Assembly: GCF_003121295.1 (NCBI RefSeq)
Contig: NZ_PHNC01000029.1
Location: 62,001-126,000, forward strand
Reading direction: 5' to 3'
DNA from: Streptomyces orinoci
GTDB taxonomy: Bacteria > Actinomycetota > Actinomycetes > Streptomycetales > Streptomycetaceae
DNA: 64,000 nucleotides
The notes under the pieces were generated by a model, which worked only from the letters and a program-made list of their open reading frames with translations, was not told the origin of the DNA and searched no databases. Below, in pieces: positions 45,318 through 53,288 of this stretch. The number at the start of each line of letters is the position of its first letter. Position 1 is the stretch's first letter. A program made the translations under genes and the position numbers.

Positions 45318-47135
45318 TTGCGCGAGTTCAGCCTTCCGGCTCTCTATGAGGTCCCGGCCGACGGCAATCTGACGGATCTCATCCGCCGGAACGCCTCGCT
45401 CCACCCGGATGTCGCGGTCATAGGGCGCAAGGTGGACGGCCGCTGGCAGGACGTCACCGCCGCGCAGTTCCTGGCCGAGGTCCGGGCGGCGGCCAAGGGC
45501 CTGATGGCCTCGGGCGTCCAGCCGGGCGACCGGGTGGGCCTGCTGTCGCGCACCCGCTATGAGTGGGCACTGCTGGACTTCGCCATCTGGAGCGCCGGCG
45601 GGGTGACTGTGCCGGTGTACGAGACCAGCTCCCCGGAGCAGATCCAGTGGATCCTGGGCGACTCCGGCGCGGTGGCCTGCCTGGTGGAGACCGAGGCGCA
45701 CCAGGAGGCGGTGGAGTCGGTACGCGACCGCCTCCCCGAGCTCAAGCACCTCTGGCGGATCGAGGGCGCCCCCCAAGGGGAGAGCGCGGTGGAGCGGCTG
45801 CGCGAGGCCGGCGAGGGCGCGGGGATCAGCGATGAGGCGGTGGACGAGCGCAGCGCGCTGGCCGACGCCGACTCCCCGGCCACCATCGTCTACACCTCCG
45901 GCACCACCGGCCGCCCCAAGGGCTGTCTGCTCACCCACCGCAACTTCTTCGCCGAGTGCGGCAACGCGGTGGAGCGGCTGAAGCCGCTGTTTGTCACCGG
46001 CGAGTCCTCGGTGCTGCTGTTCCTGCCCGCCGCCCATGTCTTCGGCCGGCTGGTGGAGGTGGGCGCGCTGCTGGCCCCCATCAAGCTGGGCATGGTCAGC
46101 GACATCAAGAACCTCACCGAGGACCTGGCCGGTTTCCGCCCCACGCTGATGCTGGGCGTGCCCCGGGTCTTCGAGAAGGTCTACAACGGGGCGCGGGCCA
46201 AGGCCCAGGCGGACGGCAAGGGCAAGATCTTCGACAAGGCGGCGGAGACCGCCATCGCCTACAGCCGGGCGCTGGACACCCCCGAGGGCCCGTCCTTCGG
46301 GCTCAAACTCAAGCACCTGGTCTTCGACCGGCTGGTCTACAGCAAGCTGCGGGACGTTCTAGGCGGCCGGGCCACCCACGCCATCTCCGGCGGCGCGCCG
46401 CTGGGCGAGCGGCTGGGCCACTTCTACCGGGGCGTGGGCTTCACGGTGCTGGAGGGGTACGGGCTGACCGAGTCCTGCGCGGCCACCACCTTCAACCCCG
46501 CCGACCGCCCCAAGATCGGCACGGTGGGCCAGCCGCTGCCGGGTTCGGTGGTCCGTATCGCGGACGACGGGGAGGTGCTACTGCATGGCGAGCACCTGTT
46601 CACCCGCTACTGGAACAATGAGGCGGCCACCGCCGAGGCGCTCTCCGAGGGCTGGTTCCACACCGGTGACCTGGGCACCCTCGATGAGGACGGCTTCCTC
46701 ACCATCACCGGCCGCAAGAAGGAGATCCTGGTCACGGCGGGCGGCAAGAACGTCGCCCCGGCGGTGATCGAGGACCGCATCCGGGCGCATGCGCTGATCG
46801 CCGAGTGCATGGTGGTGGGGGACGGGCGTCCCTTTGTGGGCGCGCTGGTCACCATCGACGAGGACTTCCTGCCGCGGTGGCTCAAGTCGCACGGCAAGCC
46901 GGAGGGGTTGACGGCGGCGGATCTGGTGGACGACGCGGAGTTGCTGGCGGACGTCCAGAAGGCGGTGGACGACGGCAACGCGGCGGTCTCCCAGGCGGAG
47001 TCGGTACGCAAGTTCCGTATCCTGCCGACGCAGTTCACGGAGGCTTCCGGGCATGTCACGCCCTCTTTGAAGCTCAAGCGCAACGTTGTCGCGAAGGACT
47101 TCGCCGACGAGATCGAAGCGCTCTACCAACGCTGA
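45318..47135 (+). CDS. Long-chain fatty acid-CoA ligase (FadD15-like)
   Basis: Activates long-chain fatty acids to acyl-CoA through an acyl-AMP. The 605-residue protein has the AMP motif IVYTSGTTGRPKGCLLTH (about 192), LPAAHVFGRLVE, GGAPLGERLGHFYRG, GYGLTESCAA, GWFHTGDLG and catalytic Lys region ITGRKKEILVTAGGKN. TTG 45318 with GAGGAG 8 bases upstream gives the family's usual LREFSLPALYEVP beginning; longer starts add only low-complexity Arg-rich sequence. Equivalent to Rv2187 by position. Confidence 0.92.
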   Translation: MREFSLPALYEVPADGNLTDLIRRNASLHPDVAVIGRKVDGRWQDVTAAQFLAEVRAAAKGLMASGVQPGDRVGLLSRTRYEWALLDFAIWSAGGVTVPVYETSSPEQIQWILGDSGAVACLVETEAHQEAVESVRDRLPELKHLWRIEGAPQGESAVERLREAGEGAGISDEAVDERSALADADSPATIVYTSGTTGRPKGCLLTHRNFFAECGNAVERLKPLFVTGESSVLLFLPAAHVFGRLVEVGALLAPIKLGMVSDIKNLTEDLAGFRPTLMLGVPRVFEKVYNGARAKAQADGKGKIFDKAAETAIAYSRALDTPEGPSFGLKLKHLVFDRLVYSKLRDVLGGRATHAISGGAPLGERLGHFYRGVGFTVLEGYGLTESCAATTFNPADRPKIGTVGQPLPGSVVRIADDGEVLLHGEHLFTRYWNNEAATAEALSEGWFHTGDLGTLDEDGFLTITGRKKEILVTAGGKNVAPAVIEDRIRAHALIAECMVVGDGRPFVGALVTIDEDFLPRWLKSHGKPEGLTAADLVDDAELLADVQKAVDDGNAAVSQAESVRKFRILPTQFTEASGHVTPSLKLKRNVVAKDFADEIEALYQR

Positions 47136-47166
47136 CGGTGTGCCCCGCAGGGGCGCGGGACGCCTG

Positions 47167-47353
47167 CGCCCCGCAAGGGGCGCGGGGAACTGCGCGACCA
47201 GCCACGCGCGGCCCGCACCCTGACACGAAACACCAGCCCCACCAGGGGCGCGGGGAACTGCGCGAACAACCACAGGCGGCCCGCACCCGGGAATGAAGCG
47301 CCGTGACCAAGTGCGGGCCGTCTTGGGCTGGTCGCGCAGTTCCCCGCGCCCCT
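47167..47353. repeat. Three dispersed 3'-end cores between the ligase and gvpK
   Basis: Two minus-orientation cores (47176-47195 and 47244-47263) and one plus-orientation core (47334-47353). The first is part of a GCGCCCC GCAA GGGGCGC stem. The third overlaps the gvpK TAG stop (47352-47354). The whole convergent gap 47136-47351 is repeat sequence. Confidence 0.85.
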
Positions 47354-47642
47354 ATGGGGCTCGGCCCAGCAGGGAGCCCAAAGGGCCCAGGTCGAGGTCG
47401 AGTTCCTCACGGTGGAGGCCAAAGCGAGCGCACAGCTCGGCCATTCGCTCGTCCAGGAGCATCAGGGCAACCCCGACCCGTTCCTCCTGCTCCTCCGTGA
47501 GCTGACCGCCCTCCACCCTCCGCAGAGCCTGACGCTCCATCAGTTCGCGGAGCAGATCGACCAGCGTCAGCACCAGCCGCATCAAGTCCCGTTCGACCGC
47601 CTCCCGGTCGCGGTCCGGATCGATGTCCACGTGGCGGGTCAC
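47352..47642 (-). CDS. gvpK: Gas vesicle protein GvpK
   Basis: A 96-residue helical protein with the GvpK core RDLMRLVLTLVDLLRELMERQALRRVE and EEQEERVGVALMLLDERM. GvpK is an accessory protein needed for vesicle assembly in several hosts. GTG 47642 overlaps the gvpS stop by 4 bases. Last gene of the cluster; its stop codon lies in a dispersed repeat core. Confidence 0.92.
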   Translation of the reverse strand: MTRHVDIDPDRDREAVERDLMRLVLTLVDLLRELMERQALRRVEGGQLTEEQEERVGVALMLLDERMAELCARFGLHREELDLDLGPLGSLLGRAP

Positions 47643-47791
47643 AGCGCCTCCACCGAGGCCACCAGCGCCCGGAGGTCGATCCGTACCAGTTCGACCTCCG
47701 CGACGCCCAGCGTCACCTCGCCCACGATCACCACGCCCCCGGCCAGCAGCCGGTCCAGCAAGTCCACCAGGGAGAGCCGGCGTTCATCCAT
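47639..47791 (-). CDS. gvpS: Gas vesicle protein GvpS (small GvpA/J-like)
   Basis: A 50-residue protein: MDERRLSLVDLLDRLLAGGV, then VIVGEVTLGVAEVELVRIDL, then a RALVASVEAL end. It shares the GvpA/J pattern of an amphipathic helix, a beta hairpin and a short C-terminal helix but is much shorter than GvpA. ATG 47791 overlaps the gvpL stop by 8 bases. In streptomycetes the order gvpL-gvpS-gvpK is usual. Confidence 0.88.
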   Translation of the reverse strand: MDERRLSLVDLLDRLLAGGVVIVGEVTLGVAEVELVRIDLRALVASVEAL

Positions 47792-48584
47792 CGCCGTCCT
47801 CCCGGACGAAGGAGTACGGCGCCCAGGGCCCGGTCAGCTCCACCCGCAGTCCGCTCCGGGGCCCCGCCTCGGCGAGTTCACCGACCACCGAGGTGAAGTC
47901 GCCGCCGCGCTCCCGCCGTACCAGATAGGCCGCGTTGAGGACATTGCGCCCGGAGGCCCCGGACAGCCGGGAGTTCTGCGGCGGATAGACCCGGGCCCGC
48001 TCGGCCAGCCCGGCCAGGGCGCCATGGATGTCCCGTACGCCCTCGCCGCGCGCCCGGCGCGCCGCCCCCCGGCGCCGCAGATACTCGCGGCCGGAGGGCT
48101 TGGCGCCGGCATCCGACCCGCACGCCCCGGATGGCCCGTCCACCCCGGACGCCCCGGACGGTTCGGACGGCTCCATGAGGGCGTAGACCTTGACGCCCCA
48201 CTCCACCCGCCCGTCCAGCCGGTCCAGCGCCGCGCCGAAGTCCATCCGCCCGGCGGCCAGCATCCGCCGCACCCCGGTCTCGTCCCGGTAGACGGTGGCC
48301 AGCCGCATAGGCAGTACACAGCGCAGGGCGGCCGAGAGTTCCTCGACCACCCGCTGGTGGCCGCGGGCGACCCGCTCCAGGCGGGAGAGGTCCTCCATCC
48401 CCTCGGCCAGCGCCCCCTCGTCGAACTCCGCCGCCGGCACCCGCCCCACCAGCGCGGCCAGCCCCAAGTGGGGCACCGCCCGCACCGGTTCGCCGGCCAC
48501 TCCGGTCAGGTTCTCCAGGGTCTCCGGGCGGAGCGCGCCCTCCCGGGCGATGGCATAGGCATACAGCAGTTCCTCAGGTGTCAC
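47784..48584 (-). CDS. gvpL: Gas vesicle protein GvpL/GvpF family
   Basis: A 266-residue GvpF/GvpL protein: LLYAYAIAREG at the N-terminus, LPMRLATVYRDETGVRRMLA, WGVKVYALMEP, and the C-terminal LTGPWAPYSFV. A Pro/Ser/Gly/Asp-rich insert (about 138-165) is not conserved. GvpL proteins interact with several accessory Gvps and with GvpA. Start GTG 48584 overlaps gvpJ by 11 bases. Confidence 0.92.
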   Translation of the reverse strand: MTPEELLYAYAIAREGALRPETLENLTGVAGEPVRAVPHLGLAALVGRVPAAEFDEGALAEGMEDLSRLERVARGHQRVVEELSAALRCVLPMRLATVYRDETGVRRMLAAGRMDFGAALDRLDGRVEWGVKVYALMEPSEPSGASGVDGPSGACGSDAGAKPSGREYLRRRGAARRARGEGVRDIHGALAGLAERARVYPPQNSRLSGASGRNVLNAAYLVRRERGGDFTSVVGELAEAGPRSGLRVELTGPWAPYSFVREDGDG

Positions 48585-48873
48585 CAGGGCTTCCCTCCCC
48601 TGCCTCCAGCCGGTTTCCGCGTGCCCGGGAGGACAGCGCGGGGTCGTGCTCCCACCAGTCGATGCCCATCTCCTTGGCCCGCTCCACCGAGGCCACCACC
48701 AACCGCAGCCGGATGGTGAGCAGTTCGATGTCCAGCAGCTCGATCCGGATGTCCCCGGCGATCACCACGCCCTTGTCCAGCACCCGTTCCAGGATGTCGG
48801 CGAGGTTGGCGGGCTCCCCGGAGCCGGGCCGCCGCTCCGGCAGGCCGCCTACGCTTGACGGTCGTCGATCCAT
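48574..48873 (-). CDS. gvpJ: Gas vesicle protein GvpJ (GvpA/J family)
   Basis: A 99-residue protein with GvpA/J core NLADILERVLDKGVVIAGDI and ELLTIRLRLVVASVERAKEM, then WWEHDPAL, a tail typical of GvpJ/GvpM minor shell proteins. ATG 48873 lies inside gvpG (25-base overlap). Confidence 0.88.
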   Translation of the reverse strand: MDRRPSSVGGLPERRPGSGEPANLADILERVLDKGVVIAGDIRIELLDIELLTIRLRLVVASVERAKEMGIDWWEHDPALSSRARGNRLEAGEGSPGDT

Positions 48874-49058
48874 CGCCGTGCCTCCTCCAGCCGGTCCAGC
48901 AGCGCGTCCTCCCGCCGGTCGAACTCCGCCTCGTCGATCCGTCCCTCCTCCAACTCGGCCGCCAGCTGCCGCAGTTCCTCCTGGACCACGGAGGGGTCGT
49001 AGTAGAGGCGCTCCGCCTCTGCCAGCAGCCGGCGGAGCACCCAGCCGATCAGGATCAC
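48849..49058 (-). CDS. gvpG: Gas vesicle protein GvpG
   Basis: A 69-residue helical protein with LVILIGWVLRRLLAEAERLY at the start and a charged coiled coil (EELRQLAAELEEGRIDEAEFDRRED). GTG 49058 overlaps the gvpF stop by 4 bases (GTGA). GvpG is an accessory assembly protein. Confidence 0.9.
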   Translation of the reverse strand: MILIGWVLRRLLAEAERLYYDPSVVQEELRQLAAELEEGRIDEAEFDRREDALLDRLEEARRWIDDRQA

Positions 49059-49771
49059 GAGTCCACAAAGCTGTACGGCGGCAGCGGTCCGTTCACCCTG
49101 AGCTCCAGATGGGTGTAGGCCTTGCCCAGCCGGCCCACCGCGTTCAGCAGCCGGTCGGCCTCCGCCTCCCGCACCAGGAAGGAGAGGCTGACAAACCAGC
49201 CGGAGCTCTCCGGGCCCGGGCGGCACTCCTCGGCCAGCGGCTCCAGGACCTGGGTCAGCAGCTCGGCGTCCCACTGCTCGCGTTCCTTGACCCGGGCGGC
49301 CACCAGCTCGCCCACCCGCAGCCGGTCGTCATAACTTCCGCCGCCCGCACGGCGGTTGGCCTCGGTCAGGGCGCGCAGCTCCGGGTCGTCGGCGAGCACC
49401 AGGTGCAGCACCGCGTCCTGCTGGTGCACCGCCTTGACGTTGTACTCCACCCGCCCGTCCAGCCGGTCCAGTTGCCCGGCATAGCGCTCGGCGCGTTCGG
49501 TGAGCACCTCGCCCACCCGCCGGTCGTCGTCCGAGACGCTGCCGAAGCGCAGCGGGAGCACCGGCGCCTCGCGGGCCAGCTCGGTCACCACCTTCTGGTG
49601 GGCCAGCAGGTCACGGCGCTTGGGCCGCAGCTGCTCCGGGCAGTCGCTGACCACCGCGGCCAGCCCGCCGCCGGTCACCAGCCGCAGCCCGGCCGGTGGT
49701 TCGCCGACGCCGGCCAGGCCCTTGGGCAGGGCGGTCGTCTCCCGGGTGATGCCATAGACATAGGTGCTCAC
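49055..49771 (-). CDS. gvpF: Gas vesicle protein GvpF
   Basis: A 238-residue GvpF/L protein: STYVYGITRETTALP, VLPLRFGSVSDDDRRVGEVL, VEYNVKAVHQQDAVL, and the C-terminal VNGPLPPYSFVDS. GvpF interacts with GvpA and may keep it from aggregating. GTG 49771 overlaps gvpA by 4 bases. Confidence 0.93.
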   Translation of the reverse strand: MSTYVYGITRETTALPKGLAGVGEPPAGLRLVTGGGLAAVVSDCPEQLRPKRRDLLAHQKVVTELAREAPVLPLRFGSVSDDDRRVGEVLTERAERYAGQLDRLDGRVEYNVKAVHQQDAVLHLVLADDPELRALTEANRRAGGGSYDDRLRVGELVAARVKEREQWDAELLTQVLEPLAEECRPGPESSGWFVSLSFLVREAEADRLLNAVGRLGKAYTHLELRVNGPLPPYSFVDS

Positions 49772-50181
49772 TCGCTCTCCTCCTTCTTGGCCCGGGAGGC
49801 GGTGCGGCGGCGGCCGGAGTCCTCGCCGCCCTCGCGCACCGAGTGGAAGGCGTCCGAGACGGTCTGCGCGGCACCGGAGAGCGCCCCCTTGACCTTGCCG
49901 CGCGCTCCGTCCTCGGTGACCTCGCCGACCAGGTCGGGCAGTCCGGCGCTACGGTGCGGGCCGGCCTCCAGGTCCAGCCGGTTGCACGCCTCGGCGAAGC
50001 GCAGATAGGTATCGACGCTGGCCACCACGACCCGTACGTCGATCTTGAGGATTTCGATGCCGACCAGGGAGACGCGGACGAAGGCGTCGATCACCAGGCC
50101 GCGATCGAGGACCAGTTCCAGGACGTCATACAGACCACTGGTGCCGCCACCGGAGGTCTGCTGCGCCGGGACAACGCTCAT
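49768..50181 (-). CDS. gvpA: Gas vesicle structural protein GvpA with long C-terminal extension
   Basis: The main shell protein: core about 17-75 with GLYDVLELVLDRGLVIDAFV, RVSLVGIEILKIDVRVVVAS and VDTYLRFAEACNRLDLEA. The total is 137 residues, well beyond the 70 or so of cyanobacterial GvpA, because of an acidic-then-basic C-terminal extension (about 80-137) ending in RTASRAKKEESE, as in other streptomycete GvpA proteins. ATG-type GTG overlap with gvpF. Streptomycetes are not known to float, so the role is open. Confidence 0.92.
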   Translation of the reverse strand: MSVVPAQQTSGGGTSGLYDVLELVLDRGLVIDAFVRVSLVGIEILKIDVRVVVASVDTYLRFAEACNRLDLEAGPHRSAGLPDLVGEVTEDGARGKVKGALSGAAQTVSDAFHSVREGGEDSGRRRTASRAKKEESE

Positions 50182-50219
50182 ACTGGGACACTTCCTCTCG
50201 TGTCCACGGCGGCGCTGGG

Positions 50220-50522
50220 CTAGCGGGAGTCGGTCCTCCCGCGCTCATAGCGCCGCACGCGGCGATAGCCGGTGAGCAGGCCGTCGGCGTCGAGGGTCAC
50301 CTCATAGAGCGCCATCACGCTCATGGTCTCGGGCACCCGGGCGATCTCCAGCACCTCGGCCTCCACCAGCCAGCCGTCCTCGGTCCGTTCGAACCGGGGA
50401 ACGCCCTCGGCCCGCAGACCGGAGACCTCGGCGAGCTGGGCCCGGGCCGTGCGCAGGATGTCCGCCACCGAGGGACCGTCTCCCGCCGCCCGCCGCCTGC
50501 CCTTGTCGGGTGTGTCTGTCAT
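50220..50522 (-). CDS. gvpO: Gas vesicle protein GvpO
   Basis: A 100-residue protein with GvpO core DILRTARAQLAEVSGL, GWLVEAEVLEIARVPETMSV and ALYEVTLDADGLLTGYRRVRRYER. First gene of the cluster. No gvpN ATPase, gvpY or gvpZ is present. ATG 50522 has GAGGCC upstream. Confidence 0.9.
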   Translation of the reverse strand: MTDTPDKGRRRAAGDGPSVADILRTARAQLAEVSGLRAEGVPRFERTEDGWLVEAEVLEIARVPETMSVMALYEVTLDADGLLTGYRRVRRYERGRTDSR

Positions 50523-50562
50523 CAGGGCCTCTGTTCGTCCGCAGGGACCTTGACCACCCGGC

Positions 50563-50586
50563 TACCGCGCCACCCGCCGGTCAAAC
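50563..50586 (-). promoter_or_regulatory. Possible stress-sigma promoter for the gas vesicle cluster
   Basis: Minus-strand GTTT (50586-50583) and GCGGTA (50568-50563) are 14 bases apart, loosely matching the SigB-type pattern GNNTN14-16GGGTAY. It lies about 40 bases before gvpO. The -10 element is imperfect. Confidence 0.25.
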
Positions 50587-50628
50587 ACCTTGGGGGCAAG
50601 GGAACTTGAGCAACCCGCCGGTAAATCG

Positions 50629-51771
50629 CTAGAGCAGTCCGCGCAGCCGCTCCGCCAACAGGTCCCAGCGCCACCGCTGTTCGACCCATTCCCGGCCGCG
50701 CTCGCCCATCCGCCGCCGCAGCGCGGGGTCGTTGAGCAGGGTGACGATCCGCTCCGCGCACTCCTCCGCCGAGCCGCCGCGCACCACATAGCCGGTCTCG
50801 CCCTCCAGCACCGCGTCCGGTGCGCCCCCGGAGTCACCGGCCACCACCGGCAGCCCGGTCGCCGAGGCCTCCAGATAGACGATGCCGAGCCCTTCCACAT
50901 CCAGCCCGCCGCGCCGGGTGCGGCAGGGCATGGCGAAGACATCGCCCGCGCCATAGTGGGCGGGCAGTTCCTCCCACCGCACCGCGCCGGTGAAGCGGAC
51001 CGCGTCCGCCACGCCCGTCTCCCCGGCCAGCCGCCGCAGGTCCTTCTCATACGGTCCGCCGCCGACGATCAGCAGCACCGCCTCCGGCACCGCGGCCAGC
51101 ACCGCCGGCATGGCCTTGATCAGGGTGTCCTGGCCCTTGCGCGGCACCAGCCGGGAGACGCACACCACCACCGGCCGGCCGGCCAGCCCCAGCCGGGCCC
51201 GGGTCTCGGCGCCGCCGGAGTCGGGGTGGAAGGTCTTCTCATCGACACCGGGCGGGAGTTGGACCATCCGGGCCGCCGCCTCCTCCGTGAGGGCGGTGGC
51301 GATCCGGGACCGGGTGTACTCCCCCAGATAGGTGATGGTGTCGGTGCCCTCGCCGATGCGCCGCAGCAGTTGGCGGGCGGCCGGCAGCTGGGCCCAGCCC
51401 GCCTCATGGCCATGGGTGGTGGCCACCAGCCGGCGCGCCCCGGCCCGGCGCAGTGCCGGCGCCATCAGCCCCAGCGGCGCGGCGGCCCCGAACCACACCG
51501 AGGTACAGCCGTGCCGGCGCAGCAGTTCCACGGCCCGGCGGGTCACCCGGGGGGTGGGCAGCAGCATGGTGGTGCGGTCGCGGACCACGGTGAAGGGCTG
51601 CTCGGCGTCGAAGCGCTCGGTGGCCTGACGGCCCTCCGCTCCGCGCTTCCAGGTGGAGGCGTAGACGACGACCTTCTCCGGGTCCAGCCGCAGCGCCATA
51701 TTGTGCAGAAATGCCTGGATGCCCCCGGGGCGTGGCGGGAAGTCATTGGTGACTATCAGGGTCTTGTGCAT
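50629..51771 (-). CDS. pimB: GT4 glycosyltransferase, PimB'-like alpha-mannosyltransferase
   Basis: Probably the GDP-mannose-dependent second mannosyltransferase of phosphatidyl-myo-inositol mannoside synthesis, by similarity to Rv2188c. The 380-residue GT-B enzyme shows IVTNDFPPRPGGIQAF at the N-terminus, the hinge region VVVCVSRLVPRKGQDTLI, and the nucleotide-binding EGLGIVYLEASATGLPVVAG with the EX7E glutamates. ATG 51771. It is divergent from the membrane glycosyltransferase gene at 51907, a common pairing. Confidence 0.88.
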   Translation of the reverse strand: MHKTLIVTNDFPPRPGGIQAFLHNMALRLDPEKVVVYASTWKRGAEGRQATERFDAEQPFTVVRDRTTMLLPTPRVTRRAVELLRRHGCTSVWFGAAAPLGLMAPALRRAGARRLVATTHGHEAGWAQLPAARQLLRRIGEGTDTITYLGEYTRSRIATALTEEAAARMVQLPPGVDEKTFHPDSGGAETRARLGLAGRPVVVCVSRLVPRKGQDTLIKAMPAVLAAVPEAVLLIVGGGPYEKDLRRLAGETGVADAVRFTGAVRWEELPAHYGAGDVFAMPCRTRRGGLDVEGLGIVYLEASATGLPVVAGDSGGAPDAVLEGETGYVVRGGSAEECAERIVTLLNDPALRRRMGERGREWVEQRWRWDLLAERLRGLL

Positions 51772-51847
51772 CGCCGCCGACAGTACCCGCTCGCTCCGGG
51801 CGCCTGGGCGCCACGTACCGCAAGTGCCGCATGCGGGCCGGCCGGCC

Positions 51848-51860
51848 AGGCATCATGCCT
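51848..51860. promoter_or_regulatory. 13-bp palindrome AGGCAT-C-ATGCCT in the pimB / GT87 divergent gap
   Basis: A perfect 6-bp inverted repeat about one central base, between divergent envelope glycosyltransferase genes; could be an operator for either or both. No known regulator matches. Confidence 0.3.
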
Positions 51861-51906
51861 TCCAGTGACGTCCTGGATACGGCGAGTACAGGCTGGTGAG
51901 GTCTCG

Positions 51907-53157
51907 ATGATGGCGAGCTCCCCGACGGGCTCTCGGCTGCGGCTGCCGATCGTGGTGTGGGCCCTCACCAGGGCCTTTCTCCTGCTGTGTGTCTTCCGGG
52001 TACTGGTGATGCCGGGGTCGGACGTCTCGGTGGACATCAAGGTGATCTACCAGGGCTGGTACGGGGTGCTGAGCACCGGTGTCTTCCCCTTCGACGATGT
52101 GACCTGGCAGTATCCGCCGGCCGCCGCGCTGGCGGTGCTGGCCCCGGGCCTGCTGCCGTTCCTGGACTACGCCCCGGCCTTCTTCGTGGTCTGCTTCGCC
52201 GCCGACGCGGCCGCCTTCGGGATGCTGCTGTACGCGGCGCGCGGCGGCCGGCGCAGTGTGCACGGGGTGTGGGTGTGGGTGGCCGGGGTGCCGCTGCTGG
52301 GCCCGATCGTCTACGCCCGCTATGACGTGATGGTCACCGCGGTGGCGGTGGCGGGCCTGCTGGCCCTGGGCCGACGGGCCCGGCTGGCCGGGGCGCTGGC
52401 CGGTTTCGGGGCGCTGCTGAAGATCTGGCCGGTGCTGCTGCTGGTGGGCGTGGAGCGCGGCCCGCGCACCCGTACGGCCTGGACTTCGGCGCTGGTCACG
52501 GCGGTGGTGATGGCCATGATGTTCGCGGTGGCCATGCCGGGGGCGCTGGCCTTCCTGACCTTCCAGCGGGACCGGGGCACGGAGGTGGAGTCGCTGGGTT
52601 CGCTGGTCTTCCACCTGGGCCGGCACTTCGGCTGGCATGGCCGGGCGCGGCTGCACTACGGGTCGGTGGAGTTCCTGGGGCGCCATGTGCACGCGGTGAG
52701 CGCGCTGGCTCTGCTGCTGAGCCTGGTGGCCTTCGGCTGGCTGGTGTTCTGGCGGATGCGGGCCCGCCGGTTCACCGCCTGTACGCCCTCGGACGCCGCC
52801 TTCACGGCGGTGCTGCTGTTCACCACCACCAGCCGCGTGATCAGCCCGCAGTATGTGATCTGGCTGATCGGCCTGGGGGCGGTGTGTGTGACCATGCGCG
52901 GCAGCCGCCAGCGGCTGCCGGTGCTGCTGATGCTGCTGGCGGCGCCGCTGACCCAGCTGGAGTTCCCCATCTGGTTCCACCATGTGGTGGCCAGCGACAA
53001 GCTGGGCGTGGCCACGCTGACGCTGCGCAATGCGCTGCTGGTGGCGGCGACGGTGGTGTCCTGTGCCCGCCTGTGGCGGGAGACGGTCACGGAGGCGGAG
53101 CGCACCGATGAGCCCGAGCCTCCGGCGGAGCGGGCGTCTGCTTTGGTGACGCCGTAA
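51907..53157 (+). CDS. GT87-family polyprenyl-phosphate-mannose-type membrane mannosyltransferase
   Basis: A 416-residue protein with about ten membrane helices and the GT87 features: an acidic pair in SDVSVDIKVIYQGWY on the first extracytoplasmic loop, DDVTWQYPPAAALAVL, RYDVMVTAVAVAGLLALG and LKIWPVLLL. GT87 enzymes use polyprenyl-phosphate-mannose on the outer face of the membrane. Together with PimB' it suggests lipomannan/PIM elaboration. ATG 51907 with GTGAGG upstream; ATG 51910 is equally possible. Confidence 0.85.
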   Translation: MMASSPTGSRLRLPIVVWALTRAFLLLCVFRVLVMPGSDVSVDIKVIYQGWYGVLSTGVFPFDDVTWQYPPAAALAVLAPGLLPFLDYAPAFFVVCFAADAAAFGMLLYAARGGRRSVHGVWVWVAGVPLLGPIVYARYDVMVTAVAVAGLLALGRRARLAGALAGFGALLKIWPVLLLVGVERGPRTRTAWTSALVTAVVMAMMFAVAMPGALAFLTFQRDRGTEVESLGSLVFHLGRHFGWHGRARLHYGSVEFLGRHVHAVSALALLLSLVAFGWLVFWRMRARRFTACTPSDAAFTAVLLFTTTSRVISPQYVIWLIGLGAVCVTMRGSRQRLPVLLMLLAAPLTQLEFPIWFHHVVASDKLGVATLTLRNALLVAATVVSCARLWRETVTEAERTDEPEPPAERASALVTP

Positions 53158-53161
53158 CGGC

Positions 53162-53241
53162 GTGTCCGGGTGCGCGCGTGTCCGGGTGCGCGCGTGTCCG
53201 GGTGCGCGCGTGTCCGGGTGCGCGCGTGTCCGGGTGCGTTG
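53162..53241 (+). repeat. Five tandem 16-bp repeats GTGTCCGGGTGCGCGC
   Basis: Four exact copies and a fifth with a changed end (TTG for GCGC), starting 5 bases after the GT87 stop. Followed at 53269-53288 by an exact dispersed core. There are no spacers between units, so it is a simple minisatellite and not a CRISPR array. Confidence 0.85.
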
Positions 53242-53268
53242 TCGGCCGCGGGCCGTCGCTGGCTGGTC

Positions 53269-53288
53269 GCGCAGTTCCCCGCGCCCCT
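53269..53288 (+). repeat. Dispersed 3'-end core copy overlapping a stop codon
   Basis: Exact core in the convergent gap 53158-53286; its last two bases overlap the TAG stop (53287-53289) of the minus-strand lipoprotein gene. Confidence 0.85.

Noticed and set aside
47136..50628. Gas vesicle cluster as part of a prophage or integrative element
   Set aside because: No integrase, tRNA, phage gene or att-like direct repeats were seen; the flanking repeats occur across the whole window.
53162..53241. Possible CRISPR array
   Set aside because: The 16-bp units are contiguous, have no spacers, and no cas genes are present.
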